Source of the DNA: Pirellulaceae bacterium
GTDB lineage: Bacteria > Planctomycetota > Planctomycetia > Pirellulales > Pirellulaceae
Reading direction: 5' to 3'
Length of the DNA stretch: 64,000 nucleotides
Assembly: GCA_023382975.1 (NCBI GenBank)
Contig: JAHDXO010000037.1
Location: forward strand, 1-64,000
Part shown: positions 60,599 to 64,000 of the stretch, piece after piece
How the letters are laid out: each line of letters begins with the position of its first letter
Position numbering within the stretch: position 1 is the first letter of the stretch
Translations under genes and position numbers: made by a program
Notes under the pieces: model-generated
Told to the model about the DNA's origin: nothing
What the model saw: only the letters and a program-made list of their open reading frames with translations
Database searches by the model: none

Positions 60599-61048
60599 AT
60601 GGTGACTCGAAGGGCGATCCGCGGTGTGCTGGGGAATTTCCTCGACACATATACGAGTCGGTACACCGAGTACGATGGCTACTGGCTCTTCGGGTTCATT
60701 GTCACAGAACTGGCAGAGTTGCGGATTGAGCTACTAACGCCAACCAGCGATGCGTCCGACGCTCCGCTCGAAACGGCGGTCCGATCCGCGGTGGCTAAGT
60801 TTGCTGACCAGGCGCAAAAGGCCGGCCTTGTCCGTCCGCAAGTCCGGGATGCTTGGTTGACGATCCGAAAGCTGCCTGGGCCAGCCAAGGGTTCGATAAA
60901 CGGCGTTCCGTGTGCAGGACACAATGTCAGTTTCTCGGCTGGGGCAGTGATGGATGGCGGCAGACGGTACGAGCGAGAGCAGGTCGTGTTTGTCGCCCCG
61001 CACAACCCCAACGTCGAACTACGGAGTGCGCGCGAATCCCCGAACTAA
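60599..61048 (+). CDS. Hypothetical protein (cassette gene)
   Basis: A 149-residue soluble protein with no recognised domain. Its N-terminal block IRGVLGNFLDTYTSRYTEYD then GYWLFGFIVTELAELRIELL is strongly aromatic and looks well conserved in type; the middle has AVRSAVAKFADQAQKAGLVR and the C-part VNFSAGAVMDGGRRYEREQV-like strands (here HNVSFSAGAVMDGG). ATG at 60599 follows the repeat copy 2 boundary GTTCGGG by 13 bases and its stop TAA lies within the left arm of an attC-like site. This is the typical compact layout of an integron cassette gene. Confidence 0.72.
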   Translation: MVTRRAIRGVLGNFLDTYTSRYTEYDGYWLFGFIVTELAELRIELLTPTSDASDAPLETAVRSAVAKFADQAQKAGLVRPQVRDAWLTIRKLPGPAKGSINGVPCAGHNVSFSAGAVMDGGRRYEREQVVFVAPHNPNVELRSARESPN

Positions 61049-61126
61049 GCGTCGGACCAGAGCCGCGATCTGGTCTTGGAAAATGGTGGCGTTGACTCGT
61101 CGCGGCCTAGTCAACGCGGTCGTTCG
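61041..61126 (+). other. attC-like recombination site
   Basis: The left arm (61041-61068) reads CGAAC, spacer TAA, GCGTCG, extra G (61055), AC-C-AG, extra A (61061), GCCGCGA. The right arm (61100-61126), as reverse complement, reads CGAAC, spacer GACC, GCGTTG, AC-T-AG, GCCGCGA. Extra bases occur only on the left arm, at +10 and +16 from the AAC core, exactly the offsets seen in the site at 53862-53947, although the two sequences are unrelated. The right core is GTTCGTC (61122-61128). It overlaps the stop codon of the gene at 60599. Confidence 0.82.
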
Positions 61127-61181
61127 TCGCTAGACCTTCATCGGTTATATCGCGATTGATGACCGAAGTCAGAAGGCTCGC

Positions 61182-61466
61182 GTGATGCCAATGAACTCAA
61201 AGACAAAGGCCATTGCTGATCGAATCAGACGTCTCGAAGAAGCGATTGCCAAAGGGCGTGAGTACCTGAAAAGCGGAGCACATGCACACTGGCATGGGTT
61301 TCGACCATTGTTTGCTGTCAAGCAAAGGGACGGCAAGACCTTGCCACCACACAAGGATTGGGTCAAGCATGTGTTCCTTCCACGGCGAGAACGAGCACTC
61401 CAGGACGCCCAAACATTACTGGATAAATTGAGTGAACCAGGTCGCGGTTACGTCGACAAAGACTAA
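61182..61466 (+). CDS. Small hypothetical protein (cassette gene)
   Basis: A basic protein of up to 94 residues without recognised domain: KTKAIADRIRRLEEAIAKGR, EYLKSGAHAHWHGFRPLFAV, KDWVKHVFLPRRERALQDAQ. The ends are helical and the middle is His/Trp/Pro-rich. The start is GTG 61182, ATG 61185 or ATG 61191; no clear ribosome site separates them. It lies between two GTTCGTC cores (61122 and 61616), consistent with a cassette with a ~60-base leader. Confidence 0.6.
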   Translation: MMPMNSKTKAIADRIRRLEEAIAKGREYLKSGAHAHWHGFRPLFAVKQRDGKTLPPHKDWVKHVFLPRRERALQDAQTLLDKLSEPGRGYVDKD

Positions 61467-61622
61467 ACTGCGGCGGTCCTCGAATCAGCGTTTGATGGTA
61501 CTTCCGTCCGAAAGAGATCAACATTCGGGCGGCGATCAGTGCGGTCAACGCGGACCCGCCGATCGCGCGAGATTCGAAGTCATCGTGTTCTGGCGATGGT
61601 TCGGTTACGGCCACCGTTCGTC
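61465..61622 (+). other. Possible third attC-like site
   Basis: The AAC core directly follows the TAA stop of the previous gene (CTAAACTGCGGCGGTCC), and the right end is CCGTTCGTCG with the same GTTCGTC core as the site ending at 61126. The first 21 bases after each core match at about two-thirds of positions when folded, weaker than in the other two sites, and the loop is long. The next gene starts 16 bases after the core. Confidence 0.45.
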
Positions 61623-61634
61623 GAAGGAAATCGC

Positions 61635-62018
61635 ATGCAAGAGAAACACCGGATTTTCACGATGAGTTTCGCGAGTGTTTACCCCCTTTACGTCGCCAAG
61701 GCAGAAAAAAAGGGGCGGACAAAGTCGGAGGTCGATTCGATCATCCGCTGGTTGACTGGCTACAGCCAGAAACAGTTGGAAACTCAGTTGAAGAAACAGG
61801 TGGATTTTGAGACTTTCTTCCAGGAAGCGCCGGGGCTCAACCCGTCGCGCCGCTTGATCAAAGGAGTCGTCTGCGGCGTCCGGGTGGAAGATATTGAAGA
61901 GCCGACGATGCGGGAGATTCGGTATCTGGATAAGTTGGTGGATGAACTGGCGAAGGGCAAGGCGATGGGCAAAATTCTGAGGGCTGAACCGGGCGCTGAA
62001 GCAGACGGTGGGGCATGA
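61635..62018 (+). CDS. DUF2200 family protein
   Basis: A 127-residue protein matching the DUF2200 family: RIFTMSFASVYPLYVAKAEK, KGRTKSEVDSIIRWLTGYSQ, DFETFFQEAPGLNPSRRLIK, GVVCGVRVEDIEEPTMREIR, LDKLVDELAKGKAMGKIL. Function is unknown; the family is small, cytoplasmic and sporadically distributed, often in variable regions. ATG at 61635 has AAGGAAA upstream; the longer open frame from 61539 is out of character. It is the last small plus-strand gene of the array, with no attC-like structure after its stop. Confidence 0.88.
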   Translation: MQEKHRIFTMSFASVYPLYVAKAEKKGRTKSEVDSIIRWLTGYSQKQLETQLKKQVDFETFFQEAPGLNPSRRLIKGVVCGVRVEDIEEPTMREIRYLDKLVDELAKGKAMGKILRAEPGAEADGGA

Positions 62019-62111
62019 TTCGTTGATCGCGACGGCGTCTGCTCGGCGGAAATGGAAAAGGAGCAAGCCGCTTTCTTGCACTCGCAGCGGAAGACGTGGA
62101 ATGGCCCCGAC

Positions 62112-64000
62112 TCATTCGCGGCCGCGGTAGAGCAGCCAGTAGACGATGGGGATGACGACCAGGGTGAAGACGGTCGACGTGAGGATGCCGAACATAATGG
62201 CCCAGGCGAGGCCGGAGAAGATCGGGTCGAGCGTGATCACCCAGTTGCCCAGCAGCGTCGTGCCTGCGGTGGCCAAGATCGGGCGCGAGCGGACTGCGAC
62301 GCTCTGGATCACCGCTTCGCGCAGCGGCGTGCCTTCGCGCACGGCCATCTGGATGAACTCGATCAGTACCGACGAGTTGCGGACGACGATCCCGGCCAGC
62401 GCGATCATGCCGATCATGGCCGTCGCCGTGAAGAACATCGGATCGGGATAGCCGCCCGCAGGAACGTTGACCAGGACGTTCAAGAGCCAGAAGCCGGGCA
62501 TGATGCCGATCATGGTCAAGGGGATCGCCAGCATGATCACCAGCGGCAGCATGCGCGAGCCGGTCTGGAACATCAGCAGCACGAAGATCAGCAGCAGCGC
62601 GGCGCCGAAGGCGATCCCCAAATCGCGGAACACGTCCAGCGTGATCTTCCATTCGCCTTCGCCCGTCCAGACCACCGAGTAGCCGACGGGCACCGCCCAC
62701 GGGTCGCGTCCGCCGGGCGAGAACCACGTGCGCTCGGCCAGCGGCCGGATCGTCGCCGCGGGCTGTGGGTCGCTGCCGTCGGGTTGCTGATCGAACTGCA
62801 TATCCAGGATGGCATCGGCCGGCGGCCGTCCCGCGACTTCGCCGTAGACGAAGACCACTCGCCGCAAGTTCTTGCGGAAGATTACCGACGGTTCGGTGCT
62901 TTCGACAAACTCGCCGAGTGCCCCCAACTGGACCAGTTGGCCTTGCTCGCCGACGACGTAGATGTCCTCCAGGTCGGCGGCGGACGAGCGGATCGACCGC
63001 GGCAGACGCAGCTCGATCCACAAAGGCTCCACTTCGCTGGGCAGTTGCAGCACGGTGGCGCGCATCCCCCCCAGCGCCAGTTGCAGCGTTTCGCTGATCG
63101 CCTGGGTCGAAACGCCCGACAGCGCCGCCTTGGGCTTGTCGGTCACGAACACCAACCGCTGCCGTTCGGCCTCGGCGCTGGTATCGACGTCGACCACGCC
63201 GGGTTCGTGGGCCAGCCGCGCCTCGACTCGCCGCGCCGCCTGGATGATGCCTTGGTACGGCCCGCCGTCCGGACCGTATACCTCCGCCGTGATCGTGGCC
63301 AGCACCGGCGGCCCGGGCGGAACTTCGACCAGCTTGACCCGCGCGCCGGCTTCGGCCGCCAACGTCACCAGGTCGTTGCGGATCCGCAGCAGGATTGTGT
63401 GCGACTGTTGGGCACGCTGTTTCTTCGGCGCTAGGTTGATGCGGATGTCGGCCACGTTCGACCCGGTGCGCAGGAAGTAATGCCGCACCATGCCGTTGAA
63501 GTCCATCGGCGACGCCAGCCCGACGTAAATCTGATAATCGACCACCTCGGGCACACCGGCCAGATAGTCGCCCAGTCGCATCGCCGCCGTCTGAGTCTCC
63601 TGCAACGTGGCCCCCTCGGGCATGTCGATCACCACCTGGAACTCGTTCTTGTTGTCGTACGGCAGCATCTTCAGAGGGACGACTCGCAGCGCCGGCAAGG
63701 TGACGGCGGCGGCAAACAGCAGTCCGACCAGACCGAGCGAGGAGAGCGACAGCCAAGTGCGGTCCAGCACCGGCCCCAGCAGCGTCCGGCAGATGCGGTA
63801 CAGCGGCCGCTTGGTCAGATCAAACGGCTCTTCCTGACCGGTGGACGAATCGTGGAGGTTCCGGAGCGCCACCAAGGCCAGCCACGGAGTGAGAATAAAG
63901 GTGACCAACGTGGAGAACGTGACCGTGAGCGGGACGTTCAAGGCCATCGGCGCCATGTACGGTCCCATCATCCCCGTAATGAACATCAACGGCAGAAAGC
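62112..64000 (-). CDS. RND efflux transporter permease, N-terminus outside window
   Basis: C-terminal ~630 residues of an RND (AcrB/CzcA-type) inner-membrane proton-driven pump; the frame is open at the right edge. Visible parts: membrane helices around LTVTFSTLVTFILTPWLALV, the second periplasmic loop (about 150-420 of the visible part) with VAEVYGPDGGPY-like docking strands, and the second membrane bundle with FGAALLLIFVLLMFQTGSRM, PLVIMLAIPLTMIGIMPGFW, FFTATAMIGMIALAGIVVRN and RPILATAGTTLLGNWVI. It ends WLLYRGRE. Heavy-metal versus drug specificity cannot be judged without the first bundle. It is not part of the cassette array. Confidence 0.88.
   Translation of the reverse strand, partial: FLPLMFITGMMGPYMAPMALNVPLTVTFSTLVTFILTPWLALVALRNLHDSSTGQEEPFDLTKRPLYRICRTLLGPVLDRTWLSLSSLGLVGLLFAAAVTLPALRVVPLKMLPYDNKNEFQVVIDMPEGATLQETQTAAMRLGDYLAGVPEVVDYQIYVGLASPMDFNGMVRHYFLRTGSNVADIRINLAPKKQRAQQSHTILLRIRNDLVTLAAEAGARVKLVEVPPGPPVLATITAEVYGPDGGPYQGIIQAARRVEARLAHEPGVVDVDTSAEAERQRLVFVTDKPKAALSGVSTQAISETLQLALGGMRATVLQLPSEVEPLWIELRLPRSIRSSAADLEDIYVVGEQGQLVQLGALGEFVESTEPSVIFRKNLRRVVFVYGEVAGRPPADAILDMQFDQQPDGSDPQPAATIRPLAERTWFSPGGRDPWAVPVGYSVVWTGEGEWKITLDVFRDLGIAFGAALLLIFVLLMFQTGSRMLPLVIMLAIPLTMIGIMPGFWLLNVLVNVPAGGYPDPMFFTATAMIGMIALAGIVVRNSSVLIEFIQMAVREGTPLREAVIQSVAVRSRPILATAGTTLLGNWVITLDPIFSGLAWAIMFGILTSTVFTLVVIPIVYWLLYRGRE

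Larger units (their letters stand above)
53222..62018 (+). mobile_element. Candidate integron-type cassette array without integrase (CALIN-like), interrupted by an export operon
   Basis: Small plus-strand orphan genes begin 12-70 bases after a GTT core, and two of them are followed by attC-like inverted repeats at or just after the stop codon (53862-53947, 61041-61126; a weaker one at 61465-61622). Proposed cassettes: 53222-53944 (membrane protein), 60583-61122, 61122-61616, and 61616 onward (DUF2200, no attC seen). The toxin/XRE pair at 54067-54680 may be another, older cassette. The yhiI-rbbA-yhhJ-type operon on the minus strand divides the array. No integrase gene is visible in the window. 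The gene at 53246 is distinctly richer in A/T than its surroundings. Confidence 0.65.

Noticed and set aside
61858..63756. 632-codon minus frame overlapping the RND permease
   Set aside because: Different frame of the RND gene, whose membrane helices and motifs are unmistakable; it also runs across the DUF2200 gene end.
1..64000. CRISPR arrays, tRNA or rRNA genes
   Set aside because: No regularly spaced identical repeats with unique spacers, no tRNA cloverleaf with TTC-type arm and no rRNA segments were recognised on either strand by reading.

Overview
The window looks like chromosome of a planctomycete, most likely of the Pirellulales type. It is GC-rich by eye and carries family combinations typical of that phylum: a DUF1549/DUF1553 protein next to a DUF1501 protein and a pre-peptidase-C-terminal-type protein, a BBP7-type outer-membrane barrel, a giant DUF11-repeat surface protein with an LEPR-like N-terminal motif, an HzsA-like protein with two CxxCH sites fused to a formylglycine-generating-enzyme domain, a sulfatase, a sialidase-like protein, and a secreted caspase/WD40 protein. 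No tRNA, rRNA or CRISPR array was seen.

Layout. 1-5.2 kb: housekeeping block, with rseP (cut by the left edge) and dxr overlapping on the minus strand and divergent from ftsH. 5.2-7.8 kb: a two-domain alpha/beta hydrolase, an orphan antitoxin and a decayed partial copy of the hydrolase. 7.8-19.1 kb: a BatA/VWA membrane protein, YjbQ, a sulfatase with C-terminal helical repeats, a TPR protein and a TIM-barrel glycosidase-like protein in one minus operon, a MarC transporter, an htpX remnant and a truncated-type pyruvate-kinase-like protein. 19.1-31 kb: the caspase/WD40 protein, a tandem-repeat intergenic region, then the PPC / DUF1501 / DUF1549-DUF1553 group, whose last member has an unusually long Ala-rich coiled coil. 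31.3-36.3 kb: sialidase-like / sodium:solute symporter / FAD oxidoreductase operon, probably for uptake and oxidation of a sugar or sugar acid. 36.5-38.1 kb: remains of a type I restriction-modification locus (hsdS tail, hsdR head) around a four-helix-bundle/zinc-finger gene, seeded with three arrays of a 9-bp minisatellite. 38.1-52.1 kb: an ArsR regulator, a small secreted protein, the HzsA-like giant, the BBP7 barrel and the 2016-residue DUF11 protein.

52.3-62.0 kb is an accessory region and the most interesting part. It holds a BrnT-type toxin and partner, two copies of a ~365-bp structured direct repeat, small orphan genes, a broken toxin with an intact XRE antitoxin, and a yhiI-rbbA-yhhJ-type export operon. 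Two inverted repeats placed at or just after stop codons (53862-53947 and 61041-61126) match the architecture of integron attC sites: AAC and GTT boundary cores and two extrahelical bases on the left arm at the same offsets (+10 and +16 from the AAC core). A third is probable at 61465-61622. The small genes begin shortly after GTT cores. I read this as an integrase-less cassette array (CALIN-type). The 365-bp repeats also end at such cores and are not explained by known attC forms. The right edge is a truncated RND efflux permease.
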